DNA of 64,000 nt from Leucaena leucocephala (GCA_037074615.1 CM073532.1:14096001-14160000), one strand, 5' to 3'. Shown: positions 1 through 12,326, counted from the stretch's first letter. Notes: generated from the letters alone by a model not told the origin. Translations and numbers: made by a program.

Positions 1-879
1 TGTGATGTAGTAAACTATCCTAAACTTGTATTATTGAATGTTATGCTTGGTTGTGCTTGGTTATGTTAAATTGTGTTGCATATGTGTTTATGATTGAAGC
101 TCTATTTCTATGATTAGTTTAGCCAATTGTATTTTATATATTACATGGAAGCATGCACATTACACATTTTAACACTTTCACAAGCAAGCACAAGTATTTA
201 CATTAATGCATGCATTGTTTAGTACCGTTTGCTATTGAGATTTCCCCAGAAAACTCACCCCATCCATATAATCTCAATCTCAATAGGTTCATGAATGATG
301 AGAAAAGATGAAGAAGCATGAAGAGGAGTTAGGGATTAGATAGTATAAATGTTATATGATGAATTGATGTATATAATGATGGTATATGACGAACCTGATT
401 AGTGATGTTCATGATGTAATAAAAAATAGTAAATGATGGAATAAATGTATGAAATTTTATAGACATTTAGCTAACATATCAAGCTTCATTTTGACACAAA
501 AATACCTTATTTCGATGTCTATACAAAGAGAACAAATTTTCTAAATTCAGGGACCAGAATCTGATTTTAGAATTCTTGACCAAATGACTGTAATATTTGA
601 CGACTAAACTGTATTGATTGACTAAACATTAGGCCAAGAACTTATTTTTCCCTTAATGTTCAAGATGTTGCTTCGAGTAGAATTTTGAACCACTTCACTT
701 CAATTTTCTAGAATTAATAATTATTTTTTGAAGTTTGTCACCTAATGTAGAATACCATATGAACAGTAACTCGAGAAGAGTAAAAATTTCAGATTTAGCT
801 ATTGGACTTCCAAGGTTTTGTAAGTGGTTCTAAATGCTACTGAACGGTCCCTTAGATGTATGAAAGTAAGGATGTTATA
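1..879 (+). repeat. 3' part of a Tekay-like LTR (family D-like), cut by window edge
   Basis: Non-coding AT-rich sequence. It ends in GATGTTATA at 879, the reverse complement of the D LTR terminus TATAACATCC at 7974 and 50038. It carries the motifs seen in the other LTRs of this window: the GCATGCACATTAC segment near 150, the GAGATTTCCCC segment near 237, and a segment near 720-870 matching D. The following GAGTA (880-884) should be its right target-site duplication; the left copy lies outside the window. No credible ORF. Confidence 0.75.
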
Positions 880-884
880 GAGTA

Positions 885-1333
885 GACTCCTCATAGAGTT
901 TCAAGAGGTGGTCATTTGCATAAAAACTTTGCCCGTCGCCTCCTCTTTCAACTCAATAATCCTGAAGTCATGAACTTAAAAAATAGTGTAAGGGCCATCC
1001 CAGCTAGTTTTTAATTTTCCATGTTTTAACTTGAACCAAGCTTGGTACCTCAACACTTTGTCACCTTCCTTAATCCTCTTCCTCAAGATATGAGCATCAT
1101 GAATTAATTTTGTCCTTAGCTTATAAATCTCAGAGCTACTGTAAGCATCCAATATGATCTCTTCCAGCTCTTGAATCTACTACAACCACCTTTGTGAACT
1201 AGCTTCTGTAAGGTCCTCATTACAAGCTTTCACTTCCTAATATGTTTTATGCTCTAGTTCTACAGGCATATGACAAGTTTTCCCAAAAAATCGTCCTATA
1301 AAGGGTATCTTGATCACTAATTAATGCCTTTGG
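885..1333 (-). pseudogene. Athila-like integrase C-terminal remnant
   Basis: Read on the minus strand with frame changes, this stretch gives the end of an Athila-type Ty3/gypsy integrase. In order it shows PKALISDQD (core, second catalytic Asp region), GKTCHMPVELEHK, an ELEEIILDAY segment, HDAHILRKRIKEGDKVLRYQ, GKLKTSWDGPYTI, and VHDFRIIELKEEATGKVF. These match the conserved order of Athila integrase tails known to me. About 80 residues between the second Asp and GKTCHMPVEL, including the catalytic Glu region, are missing, so this copy is dead. It continues the fragment at 4074-4910; the solo LTR at 1334-4068 split them in the middle of the integrase core (FGVP before, PKALISD after). Confidence 0.85.
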
Positions 1334-4068
1334 TGAAACATCCTCCCTTAGACCCCTCAGAGTACACTTGCAGAAGCTAGATAGTTCGATTATACCTTAA
1401 TTCAAGCCCATAAATTTAAAATTTTACTCTTAAGTTCCTTATTCTGAACCTTTATTTTGAAAACTAATTTATCTCGTTCTACACATCCAAATGAGGCTTA
1501 TTACCTATCCACGGAATGCCCCAGATGTGTACAACTGGCTTACTAAATTTCGTGGCCAAATTCTTTCATTTACTAGGTCAAACTGAGGTCAGAACACTGC
1601 TACCTCAAGACCTGCGAATTCTCTTTTAATTCATCATCCACAAATTGAACATGCCAAACAATATTTATTATTGAATAACAAAATGTCATACAACAAGGCA
1701 TACACAAAATCCTCATATTTCTATTACATCTTTTCCTGCCCGAATTTCGGCAGTATAACCGCTAGGCTTCATCTGTGCAAAGAACTGAACCGTACTGATT
1801 CGGTAATCCCCTCATGAGAACTACCATTCTACGTAAGTACCCAGGAAAGACTGGATAAACCGGCTAGGTCCACTCACTTCCAGCCTCCTTAGACAGCACC
1901 TACCTACACAATACTTATCATATTCTGATGTCCAGTCTTAATTTCGGCAGCATAACGGCGTCTCTCAAAATTCTTAAAATCCACTTCAACATAATCTCCC
2001 TGTAATGGGTTAGATATGGGGAATGAGATTCGGGGGAATCTCAGTAGTAAATAATCATAACAATATATGTAATGCAGTGTGGTAGTTCTTGCTTGTGATT
2101 GTGTACAGATAAGTATGCTGCATGCTTCCATACTCAATAACATATGATCATAGCATTGCAGTAGAGCTTCAGACATAACATATAAGACAACAATCCAACC
2201 AAACAATAGCACATCAAATCACAAAGCCATTACATAAAAGCTAGGATTAGTTACTACCTTAAAAGCTTAGCAGAACTCTACTATCTCTATACTGCTTCCA
2301 GCTCCGCCAGAACTTCCTTTCTTTCTTTCTCCTTCTCTCTCTTTCTCTTGCAAGACTGTGGGATGAATGAAAATGGGAGGGGGAGGGGGTATTTATAGCT
2401 TTCATGGATGTCATTCTTGTAATTTTCAAGACCTCTGAACATGTGGCCACCGATTTTCCTGGAATTTTCTGTTTTCTTTTATTCCTTTTACTGCATCATC
2501 AAGGGACACCTCATCAGTCACATTTCCCACATGGAAAGATTGAGAGAGCCAAGAAACCTTCTGGAAGCTTTTCAGTCCAGTCCAGTATCAGTCCGGTCCG
2601 ATTTCCCACAAACTGGACTCAACGGCTAAGATTGTGCCATGTGTCCTTAACTTTTCTTCTCCCTCTAGACCAGTGCTATGTGGCGCCTGGAAGGGACCTT
2701 TCACGCCATCCCATGACCTCCAGATAAGTCCCAGACTTTATCTGATCACCACCTCGATTATCGTGCCAACCGAGTAACTTTACTGAAAAGTCACTAAATC
2801 ATTATTTTAATGTCACTTTTTCTCACATTTATACTGGGCTACGTTTTTGGACCTGGGAATATCATCTTGGGTCTCTGATCCAACCCAAGTACTCTGATGG
2901 CCCGATTCCCAAGAAATACCCCTTGACAAATTACCAAAATGCCCTTAGTCTCTCTTTCTTTACTTTACTAGGTCTAGGGGCATTATTGCCTTTTCACATC
3001 TTACCAGAGTATTCTTTGACCCTGGTCAACTATCCAGATACCCTGTCTGGACTGCCTAACCTTAGCCAAATGACCAAAATACCCTTTACCCATTCTTCAG
3101 TTATTCTATAACATAAGGGCATTTTTGTCATTTTGCACCTTTTTCCCGGACACCGGCCCCTCTTACCACTGAACTGATATTATGGGCCTGGGCCTTCCCT
3201 GGTGTCACTATGGGTCTTGAAAACACTGTATGGCCTTCGGCCACAGTCCGATCATCTCTATTTGGATTGCTTTTCCTTTATCGATTATCACTGTAAATTC
3301 CCATCTTCGGGAATTTTTACAGAAAAATCGGGACCTCAAATCAAAATTATGTGTTGCATCATTCAACCCGGAATCCTTTTCTCTATCTCCCAGTATTTTC
3401 ATATATTTAATCCGGACCGGGCTATTTTTGCCTGAAAGTACGCTCCCGAGCACACTTTTCAAAAATGACCATTTTACCCTTGTTCATATTTCTAATTCTT
3501 TCATACTTATAGAGACCTCATATGCACATTTCACAGTTCAGTGAAATGATCAGCATAATTTTCTCTATTTTCTGGCAAAATATGGTACTCATCGGCTACC
3601 AACCCGATCCTTTCCATAATTATGATTATGCCCCTGCATTCTCTTTCTGGCATCTTAACCTCATCTTCTCATCCCTCATCTTAAGGTATAGAAATTCTCT
3701 TTCAATAACTCATCCCCTAAACTCTTCGGGAGTCATTGTTAATTGAAAGGCTCGACAACCTGCCCATATCAGGTTATCTTACACAGGAGCCAGCCCATAT
3801 CAAGCTACCTGCAGAATTTCTAGGCTTAAGACTTAGGATATTCCTCACATTCCTCATTTTGAACCTAGGTGAACTGTCCCGATTCTGTAGGTTAAACACT
3901 TAACTCATCTTTAAATCCTAAAAGACTTAGCTCATCCCTCATATTCCTACAAAATACAGGTAAGTAATCCGCCCATATCAGATTACTACCCTAGGACTAC
4001 GGGTTTAGCAGCCTGCCCATATCAGACTACCTCCCAGTTCTCCTAGACCCAAAAATCGGGATGTTACA
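1334..4068 (-). mobile_element. Solo LTR, family B, TSD TTTGG
   Basis: Starts TGAAACATCC and ends GATGTTACA, the reversed termini of element B's LTRs (39764-43038). TTTGG is repeated at 1329-1333 and 4069-4073. There is no internal region or PBS, so it is a solo LTR left by LTR-LTR recombination. It contains a minus-strand TATA box (2390-2397) and a donor-like AAGGTAGTAA just downstream. Short ORFs inside it are not genes. Confidence 0.93.
2390..2397 (-). promoter_or_regulatory. LTR TATA box
   Basis: TATAAATA read on the minus strand, followed in the upstream sense by the C-run found at this place in all related LTRs (TATAAATACCCC). It is the presumed core promoter of the family-B solo LTR. 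Confidence 0.7.
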
Positions 4069-4073
4069 TTTGG

Positions 4074-4910
4074 TACTCCAAATCTACTAAAGATGTGAGA
4101 CCTTAGAAATTTGGAGATCGTCTGGGTATCATCTAGTCTCGTAGGAATAGCCTATACCTATCTAGCAAATAATCTACACCTAATAAGATATAATGAAAAC
4201 TAGCTGAAGGTGGAAAAGGTCCCATAAATTCTATTAGTTTTGTAGAGCATGTGATATGTGCCAGACTTAAGGACTCTACGTTCAGTATTTTTACCCAAAA
4301 AAGACCCCCACAAACCCAAGAATATCAAGCTTCTAAAATTGGGGTGTGGTCTTTATCAGGGACACATTTTCTTAATGCTTGATCAGAACATATTTTCCAT
4401 AGATAAGGGTTATCCCAAATGTAATATTTAGACTCGCTCTTGAGCTTTTGCACCTGAAATTTAGACAAATAAGATGGGATTATGCTAGTTTGGAGGAAAT
4501 TCAAAAAATGTGCATACCAAGGTTCTATAATAGCAACCACACAGAGATTTATTAGGAAAAGAATTGCAAAAAAGATCAGAACTAAGTACTCTCTTTGTCT
4601 CTATTGGAAATCTACTCAAATGATCTACAACATTATTCACATTTCTAGCACGATCCCTCATTTCTATGTTGAACTCTTGAAGTAGTAACATCCATCGTAG
4701 AAGTCTTGGCTTTGATTGAGGTTTATGGAATAAATACTTGACTGCTGTGTGATTTGTGTAAACAATAACTTTAGAATTAATGAGATATGCTCTGAATTTA
4801 TCCAAAGCCACTACAATTAAAACAATTATTTCTCAGTAGTGTTGTAATTAAGTTTAGCAGCATCAAGTGTTTTTAAGGCATAGGCAATCACCCTAGGTAA
4901 ATTACCTTCC
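4074..4910 (-). pseudogene. Athila-like RT end, RNase H and integrase start (remnant)
   Basis: Minus-strand pol fragment. It begins at the RT/RNase H junction (VIAYALKTLDAAKLNYNTTEK, 4811-4900), then a stop and an open stretch, 4811-4485. That stretch carries ALDKFRAYLINSKVIVYTNH, AVKYL, PRLLRWMLLLQEF and DHLSRF, typical of Athila RNase H. The next stretch (4540-4325) has PWYAHFLNFL and YYIWDNPYLWKICSDQALRK, the linker before the integrase zinc finger. Then come degraded integrase-core pieces (AIPTRLDD, ISKFLRSHIFSRFGVP). Several stops break it. Upstream RT is absent because the CACTA element begins at 4914. It joins the 885-1333 fragment after removal of the solo LTR. Confidence 0.88.
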
Positions 4911-4929
4911 TTTCACTACTGCAAAAAGG

Positions 4930-5395
4930 CTTTCTAAATCAGTTTAAAATGGCATTGTACTCCGGACAAAGAACCAGTGTAGAAACAGACTGTGTAGAAA
5001 GTGAGACATTCTAAACCGGTCAGATATCTAGTGTAGAAAGCGAGACATTCTAAACCAGATTCAAGGAAAAATGGTGTAGATGAACAGATTTTCTACACTG
5101 TTATGTGAACGTCAACTGTATATTAATAATTGTTTACATCTGGTGCGTTTATATGTCCAGTGTAGATTAGGCTATTTTCTACACCGGTTGTGTTAATGAC
5201 CGGTGTAGATTATGCTATTTTCTATACCAGTTGTTTTAATGATCAATGTAGATTATGCTATTTTCTACACTGGTTGCGTTCATGACAGGTGTAGATTATA
5301 GGTGTCGATTAGTCATTTCTATACCTCACAATTAGCACAACTGGTGTAGATGTTTTAATATTTATATGAATATTACTTCTACACCTGCCAGTAAT
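4930..5395. repeat. CACTA subterminal repeats
   Basis: Many near-copies, in both orientations, of a unit around CCGGTGTAGATTA and TTTTCTACACCGGTTG. Examples lie near 4965-5060, 5155-5215, 5220-5275 and 5280-5350. Such inverted subterminal arrays bind the transposase (TNPA-type) in En/Spm elements; binding here is inferred. Confidence 0.8.
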
Positions 5396-5798
5396 TTTTG
5401 TTCGGTTTAAATATAGGTTCAAAAAACCGCTCGTTCAACATTTCATTACCTTATCCCCTGAAGCTTCCAAATATACAACTCAAAGAGATAGCAGCAGAGA
5501 CAAAATTTAATTGCTCATTATATATATTATTCATTTAATAAAATTGAATACAAAAATTCAACAATTTGAAGAGAAAAATAAAAGAATGTATTCATTGAAA
5601 CACAAATACTATTGAGAAGGAATGAATTGAACAAAAAACTCAGCCCAAATATTATGTATCTCCTCAATATCTTGTTTAGGAAATGGGTCAGATTGATCCA
5701 ACATCTGAAATATCAAATTAAAATTAAAGAAATTAAGGCATTACTAGTATATATTAAATTGACAAGAAATATGAAATCATTAGGAAACACAATTTTAC

Positions 5799-7973
5799 CT
5801 TCTCAGTTAGGCCAGTCCTATTTGACAAGATAATATTGATCATGTGTCTAACCATGTAGAAGCCGCACAAGTTGCTTTCTATGGGCTGCCTTCGACTCTG
5901 TAATATTAACATGATAATAATTATTTTTCAAGAGCAAAACGTGGAGCATAAGACTTAAAAGTTTAATTACCTTTGGTATGATCTAATCAGGGTCCCTCAC
6001 CGAGTTGGTATGCTTAAGACCCCTGGCAATTCTGAACGTCCTCATAGCCCTATGACCAAAGTTATAAAGTTAGTAACCCATTTATTACAAAGACCATATA
6101 TATTACAAAGACCATTGTTCTGTATAGAAGAAAACTCACAAGTTCATAATCTTCTTGACATCAGCCCCTGGCTTGTAATGGAAGGAGCATAAGAAGAAAA
6201 TTTTATAACTATGCTTACATAGAATGACCAATTGCCAATGATTGCTGTAGAATTAATTAAAAAATAATAAGTATTATCATTAAGAAAATACAAACTTGTA
6301 TGAAATAAAATGAAATATTATTATTCTTACTCTTGCATATATGGTGTGAAGAAATAATCAATTTTGGATTGATCGAGCCTCCTTGTTATGTATTGAAGTC
6401 GCAAAGCTTGAGAGGTCCCTTTTGTATAAATTTGAATTGGGCATAGGAATCCAAACTTACCTTGTTTGCCCTTGGAAACTGACTCAGCTTGCATGTACCT
6501 ACAATTAATGCAAACAGGACGTTAGTTATAAGAGTTGAATTTTGTTAATACATGTATTTACATTTAAATTAGACTTACATAAAAAATACTTGGATGCACC
6601 CGGAGGTCAGTTCATCCCCAGGAGTGAGAAGAGATTTCACATCCATATGGTCAAGAAAGGCCGAAGCCTCCGTGTCGCCCATAACTAAATCTATAGGCAA
6701 CGCATCCACATAGAACATTTTGTCATATGACAATCGGATGACACGTTGAATGGTGCTTAAATTGGGAGGTGTGGGAAGTTGGCTCGGGGATGATGCGACA
6801 TTATCCAAAACAAGATGCTTTGGCCATAATATGAAAGTCCCATTTGCTTGCATCATTCTCTTCACCTCATCAGTGGGAATTGGGACAAGAGCATATTCAA
6901 TTATCACGTCTTCAACTGTCACCCTTAATTGATCTTCCTAAATTTGGATGTAGTGGGCAGTTGCTCCTAAGCTATGGAAGGAACCATGTGCCACTAACTG
7001 TCTAATTGGATCCTCCACATATAGGTCACAAGGTTCAACATCCTCAGACACTGGCGCGGCCATGCAATATCTCCTTGTAGTGCTATGAAGGGCTGCATAT
7101 GAGAGCGTTTGGGGGACACTTGGCTCCTGTTACTTGATGTCATCATGGACAACATTTCTTCCTTAAGCTTTGCCAACCCCTCTTGTAATCGTGCCTCAAA
7201 TGAAGCTTCTACCTGTGCCCTAGCCTCTACCTTAATGGTGGATAAAAATGATTCCAACTCTGCCCTCGTACCAAATGTGTGGAATATCATTGAGATGTTC
7301 CAAAGTAATCTCTTATGCCCACACCTCCTCCAACTCCTCTGACACGACCCTATGCTCTTGTTTGCCCGTAGCAACAGTCAAGATGTCATTCCTACCATCC
7401 GACTTGAAGGATCCATGGGCCTCTTGTTCTTTAAGACATGACTATAACATATAAAGAACAAACATAAGAAATAATATAATGAGTCTACTAAAACAAAATA
7501 ATAGAAATAGTACTTACAATTTTTCTATAATCATGCGAGCGTTATTGCTTGTATATGTTCCGCTCCTTATTTGGTGAGCATACAACCATTTATCTTCATG
7601 ACGTATTGGAGATGGGGGAGCAAGACTAACACTAGGATCCTTAGAATTTTCTTCTAGCCTCTTCCTCTTGGCCACCAACAACTCTCTTTCAACCTTCACA
7701 TAACCTCCTTGAGACATTGTGTGCGGGCAATCATTCTTGAGAGCATGTTCAATAGCTTTTGCCCTTTTTTCCTACAAATCAAGAAAAATGATAATCTAAT
7801 ACGTTTGCATTTGCTGCCAACCCATACGCAAGGAAGAAACATGGGAAATGCATTTGCAGGACATTTGCATTAACTCACTATAGCTTCTGGCGTAGTCTGA
7901 ATCCTAACAAATTCTTCCCAAGTAGCTTCGTCAAAGAATTGATACTTGCTGCATGGAGAAGGATGAGGATGAC
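5799..7973 (-). pseudogene. CACTA gene with plant transposase-24-type and C48 (Ulp1-like) peptidase segments, broken
   Basis: A multi-exon minus-strand gene, 5' end lost to the insertion at 7974. In coding order: FDEATWEEFVRIQTTPEAIV (about 7950-7876); an exon at about 7775-7517 with MSQGGYVKVERELLVAKRKR and APPSPIRHEDKW, ending at a donor GTAAGT; an exon with GSFKSDGRNDILTVATGK (about 7440-7350); a helical stretch EARLQEGLAKLKEEM; 6922-6575 with FLDHMDVKSLLTPGDELTSG; GFLCPIQIYTKG (about 6480-6430); NHWQLVIL with the expected catalytic His (near 6238); and QPIESNLCGFYMVRHM with the expected catalytic Cys (near 5860). The first half matches plant En/Spm Transposase_24-type proteins and the second a C48 cysteine peptidase fold. 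Exon limits are estimates. At least one frame break (near 7325) suggests it is inactive. Confidence 0.75.
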
Positions 7974-8091
7974 TATAACATCCTTACTTTTGTACGTCTT
8001 AGGGACAATTCGGTAGCATTTATAACCACTTACATGACCTTTGAAGTCCATTAGCTGAATCTAGAATTTTTACTTTTGGCGAGTTACTGTT
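7974..8091 (-). repeat. Element D 3' LTR, part 1
   Basis: Begins TATAACATCCTTACTTT, the same terminus as D's other LTR at 50038. It breaks at GAGTTACTGTT (8081-8091) and resumes at 43044, as judged from the intact sequence at 50148-50170. It interrupts the CACTA gene; ATGAC (7969-7973) is the expected left TSD. Confidence 0.85.
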
Positions 8092-8636
8092 TGTAACATC
8101 CCGATTTTTGGGTCTAGGAGAGCTGGGAGGTAGTCTGAAATGGGCAGGCTGCTAAACCCGTAGTCCCAGGATAGTAATCTGATATGGGCAGATCACTTAC
8201 CTATATTTTGTAGGAATCCAAGGAATGAGCTAAGTCCCTCAGGATTTAAAGATGAGTTAAGTCTTTAACCTACAAAATAGGGACAGTTCACCTAGGTTCA
8301 AAAAGAGGAATGTAAGGAATATCCTAAGTCTTAAGCCTAGGAATTCTGCAGGTAGCTAGATATGGGCTGGCTCCTGAGTAAGATAACCTGATATGGGCGG
8401 GTTGTTAAGCCTTTCAATTAACAATGACTCCCGAAGAGTTCAAGGGATGAGTTGTTGAAAGAGAATTTTGAGAACTTAAGATGAAGGATAAGAAGATAAG
8501 TAAAGATGTAAAGAGAGTATAGGAGCATAATCTTAATTATGGGAAAGATCGGGCTAGTAGCCGATGAGTACCATATTTTACCATAAAATAGAGAAAATTA
8601 TGCTGATCATTTCACTGAACTGTGAAATATGCATAT
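8092..8636 (+). repeat. Element B 5' LTR, part 1
   Basis: Matches the start of B's 3' LTR at 39764 closely, including repeated motifs of the form GATATGGGCAGG. Ends in CATAT (8632-8636), the target duplication of the composite C insertion. The copy resumes at 15773. Confidence 0.9.
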
Positions 8637-9420
8637 TGAAACATCCTTCCTTAGACCCTTCAGAGTACACTTACGGAAGCAATCTTAACTTTATTAATTC
8701 TCTCCTGCGAGAATCCTGGCAGAAATATAACTGTACTTATTCGGTAATTCCCGTGAGAACTACCATTCTACGTAAGTACCCAGGAAAGACTGGATGAACC
8801 GGCTAGGTCCACTCACTTCCAGCCTCCTTAGACAGCACCTACGTACACAGTACTCTGTATAGTCTACCAGCACAACAGCATTTTCTAATAAATATCTTTA
8901 AATCTTAACCTTAAATCTTAACCTTACATATACTCAATTGGAATTATCTTAGATTATTGGAATACCTCTTAACCTCAAAAACATGAATTTTCAAGAGTTG
9001 GGCTTACGGGTACTGTTCACTGTCAATGTTCACTGGGTAATTCCAGATTATAGCCTGAACTTTGGAAATTCATAATTAAATATAGAAAAATTGTTTTGAG
9101 GCGATTCCAATTTCTAATGAAATGTCCTTCATTTAACTTTGAGAGAAAAATATGAAAATGAGGTTTCCTTGTCCAGATCAAATCAGTTTATTCATTGAAT
9201 TTTACTGTTCATTTGGTAAATCTGGAAGTTCCAATTTCTTTGCCCCATTTTCAAAAATTCATTTCTCCTTGTATACTTATCCAATTGAGTCAAATTACCT
9301 ATGGATTTAAATCTTAGAATGTGTACTTTAAACTCACCAAAAATCACAGAAAAACTCATTCATTTGCTATATGAAAACCGCGTTGGAACCTTACTGTATC
9401 GGATGACTTGCTATATTACC
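8637..9420 (-). repeat. Element C 3' LTR (left side), shortened
   Basis: 8637-8860 carries the LTR end and the conserved module around AGGTCCACTCACTTCCAGCC. 8930-9400 is diverged LTR sequence recognisable by TACTGTTCACTG and similar pieces found in the A LTR. The remaining U3 half seen in other LTRs is missing, so it appears truncated. The right limit is approximate. Confidence 0.6.
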
Positions 9421-10329
9421 CCTTGCTAGGGTACAGACTCAACCCTCACTGCTCTTTCTTACATGAAGATAGGGGAGTCACTCTATTTTTAAAATTGTGG
9501 CCACCTTTCTCTCTCTAGACATCATACATTTCTGTTTCTAATCTGGTATACATCCACCGCTTTACTGAACTTCTGTGACTACCTGAGAAATTTCTTGTTG
9601 CATGGAATTCAATTCATGAATAAACTTCTCGACCATTCAACTCTCACTAACCTTATGGATGAACTTGGCTAATTATTCATCAAAGAGTTTCTCTTTCTCT
9701 ACATTAACCCTTAGCCTCTTGCTCATCTCTATCTAACTAAGAGGAATGCTTTTCATAAAACTATTGAAGAAATACTTCTTAGGTGAGCGGATCAATCTCC
9801 ATCTCTATGGAGTAACTTCCGTATCTCTCTACTATCTCTTAACTCTTTCTATTTGTATATCAGTCTCAGTCTGCTCTAGACTAGGCTATGGTTCCTTTTC
9901 AGTCTTTCTCTATGGATCCTAACTAACTTAAGTCACGTGGATCTCATTCATCATCTAGTACTATTACTTCTATTCTCTAAGGTGCTCTCCCCTATGTCTA
10001 CTAGGTTACTGTTTCTTTTGATGGAATCCCTCTGTCTTGGGACATTACTTTTCATCTGTTAACCATCACATTTCTAATTTTAAGCCATGTATTAGGCTCA
10101 TTCTCAGGCAAATCTTATTCTAACTTTTAATTCTTTTGTTCAGGAAAGACTAACTGAACGACTTCTTTCATAATCTAGATCTACTCCTGATGATAATACA
10201 GAGGATCTACTTCTGAGCATCTTTTTAAACTGATCTATATCTCTATATCTCATACTATTTAGCTTGCCTGCATCTCGTGCTAAACCTCTAACTGATAAAC
10301 TTCAGTGAGGCTGGCATCTTTATTCATTA
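9421..10329 (-). other. Non-coding internal block of element C, homologous to element B
   Basis: No ORF of interest. Around 10130-10240 the reverse complement matches B at about 39050-39130, for example GTTTAAAA followed by AGTAGATCCTC and AGGAGTAGATCT in both. The match continues patchily towards 39330. Conservation of a non-coding block between two separate insertions suggests a cis function or simply common descent; the sequence alone does not decide. Confidence 0.6.
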
Positions 10330-10650
10330 TCAGGTCTCTGTGCATCCTAGTCGCGACCTGAGTGTTTACTAGTTGCGATTCATATTCTCTGTAAACTTTA
10401 GTCGCGACCATCCCATTCTACTCATCACGACTTGGCTGCTCTATGTACTTCAGTCGTGACCACAGGTTTTCTCTTGTCGCGACTTGATAGCTCTGTGACT
10501 TTCCGTCGCTGCCAATGGTCTTTACTCGTCACGACCAAAATGCCTCTTTGATTATTTGTCGTGACCTGTGTCTTAACTAGTCGCGACTTAACTTCTCTGG
10601 GGCTTCTAGTCGCGACCTAAACTGTTTCACATCGTGACCTGTACATAGCT
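10330..10650. repeat. TCGCGAC array in element C
   Basis: Five exact TCGCGA sites (for example 10351, 10402, 10477, 10581, 10610) plus several decayed forms (TCGTGAC, TCACGAC, TTGCGA) spaced roughly 20-45 nt apart. The spacer GCTCTGTGACTTT near 10490-10505 closely resembles spacers in the Athila array at 45238-45670. Confidence 0.9.
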
Positions 10651-10992
10651 TTCTCTAAACATTCTGTTCTAGTATTCTTGCCCAGTCTATACTCTAACAA
10701 TGGCCAATTCTTATTCTCAACTTTGATGAGCCTGAACGATTTGAAACTCATCCATATCTATCTATTATAATTGAATTAAATAGGGAACATATTCACATAA
10801 ATGTCCATCCAACTATCATTTCATTATATCACATCAAAATTCATATTTCATATCACCATAGCATTTGTACATACATTACTACATACATGCCAATTATATA
10901 TTTGGGGTAAGTCATAACTATTATCCAGCTATATGATTACTTTACACTATTTACATATTTACATTATCCCTCATCCCTTTTTACATTCTTTT
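10651..10992. other. AT-rich spacer in element C
   Basis: Lies between the array and the end of the leader ORF. AT-rich; I see no ORF, repeat or recognisable signal. Confidence 0.5.
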
Positions 10993-12036
10993 CTAGGGAA
11001 TCGTAAATTGCAAGTACTTTTGCATACGAAAATGCATATCTGCTGGTGGATTATTTCTCATAAACTCACTTAACTCTACATGCCATGTAGGGGTATATGG
11101 CAATATTTGACTTACGACCATCTCATGCCAATCTTCTAGAGTGTAAACCTGATTCAGGTCAATGCCCTCTATCGTATATTTGTTTATAACCTCTGCGATG
11201 GCATTGAGGAAATGCAGATAAACTGACTGCTCTTCATCTCTACTTCTATCCATCTCTTGACCTAAACTGAGCAATTCACTCTCCATAGCTTTCTTGAGAC
11301 TGACATAGTCAACATTATCTATTTTTCTCAAAGAAGGCTGGGGTCGGCTAGGATCAGGAACATCCCACTGATCTTTATCTATAACTTCATATATTCCTAG
11401 ACTGTGAGAATGGGAAGGGACTGTCATATATTGTGACTGGATCTCTGGATTAAGGTACTGCTGTAAGTTACTCATATCAAATCTATCCTCAAACTCTGGT
11501 GGAGGAGGAATAATATCTGGTCTACCCATAGTCTAGTACTAGTACTCAGCTTTCTCAGCTGTAATCTGTCCTCTCATCGGAGGAATAGAACTTATATCAG
11601 GATTAGAGGGCACTCCAACAAACTCATACTGTGTAGAGTCACTAGTCTCAGCATCATCTGGGGTAACATGTGGTATAGGGATAGGCTCCACTCTATCCCC
11701 ATCCTGAGGATAAGGTTCATTGGGTTGCACTGGCTGGGGATATGCCACATCTTCTTTAATCCCCTATCCTCCCATAACAATTGAACTAGCATCTGTTGGG
11801 TCTAGATGTAGGACAGATACAGGGGGAACTAGAACAGGTCCTTTTGGCAAAAAGTTTGACCCCACTGAGGAGCTAGCGGATCTATCTAGATCAGAGTCAC
11901 TAGAATCAGAGATGTGAGCTACACCTAGATCCTCGTCCATCATATGCTCCTCCTCTGACTCATCTGTACTAAAAACCTCTGGTCTGGGATCCCCTTGGTT
12001 AACTGTGGTTTCTGATCTGGTTCTACCTCTAGCCAT
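10993..12036 (-). pseudogene. Leader ORF of element C (conserved protein upstream of gag, unknown function)
   Basis: A single minus-strand frame of about 347 codons, broken by stops at 11764-11766 and 11539-11541 and one more just after. Its start MARGRTRSETTVNQGDPRPEV matches the 20430-21080 product of element A (SETIVNQ, RPEV), followed by the same acidic Ser/Asp-rich stretch and SSVGSNF. Its C-terminal part (EEQSVYLHFLNAIAEV, EDWHEMVVSQILPYTPTWHV, SEFM) matches A's end (YTVYQEFITRVKAIY, MNDVLPTTPTWRSELDQYF). The middle is longer than in A and rich in Pro. The ATG lies directly after TTTGCAGG, as in A. I do not recognise a known domain; function unknown. Confidence 0.7.
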
Positions 12037-12134
12037 CCTGCAAATATTAACTTAATGTCATTTATGACAGCTTTACTAATGGGTATCTATTTATAAATCA
12101 TCTATTCAGAGCATTTCCTAATCTAGAATCATTT

Positions 12135-12146
12135 GCTCTGATACCA
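12135..12146 (-). other. Primer-binding site of element C (initiator tRNA-Met)
   Basis: GCTCTGATACCA, the reverse complement of TGGTATCAGAGC, complementary to the 3' end of plant initiator tRNA-Met. Three bases separate it from the LTR edge at 12150. Confidence 0.9.
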
Positions 12147-12149
12147 AAA

Positions 12150-12326
12150 TGAAACATCCTTCCTTAGACCCTTCAGAGTACACTTACAGAAGCAATCTTA
12201 ACTTTATTAATTCTCTCCTGCGAGAACCCTGGCAAAAATATAACTGTACTGATTAAGTAATTCCCGTGAGAATTACCATTCTATGTAAGTACCCAGGAAA
12301 GACTGGATGAACCGGCTAGGTCCACT
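12150..12326 (-). repeat. Element C 5' LTR, truncated at the PBS side
   Basis: TGAAACATCCTTCCTTAGAC onward nearly repeats 8637-8813. It stops abruptly within the conserved AGGTCCACT module, where an A/D-type LTR begins. Confidence 0.8.

Larger units (their letters stand above)
4914..7973. mobile_element. CACTA (En/Spm) transposon, one end plus part of its gene
   Basis: Starts CACTACTGCAAAAAGGC at 4914, the expected CACTA terminus, preceded by TTT as a possible 3-bp target duplication. Subterminal repeats (4930-5390) and a minus-strand gene with plant En/Spm transposase-type and C48 peptidase-type motifs support the call. It is cut at 7973 inside its own coding sequence by element D. No second terminus was found in the window, so the rest was probably deleted. 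Confidence 0.85.

Noticed and set aside
2259..2727. ORFs in the 2.2-2.7 kb region
   Set aside because: All lie in the family-B solo LTR around its promoter; no homology or codon signal.
4830..4845. CAGTAGTG, a possible opposite CACTA terminus
   Set aside because: It lies inside the Athila RNase H start (NYNTTEK) and on the wrong side of the element; coincidence.
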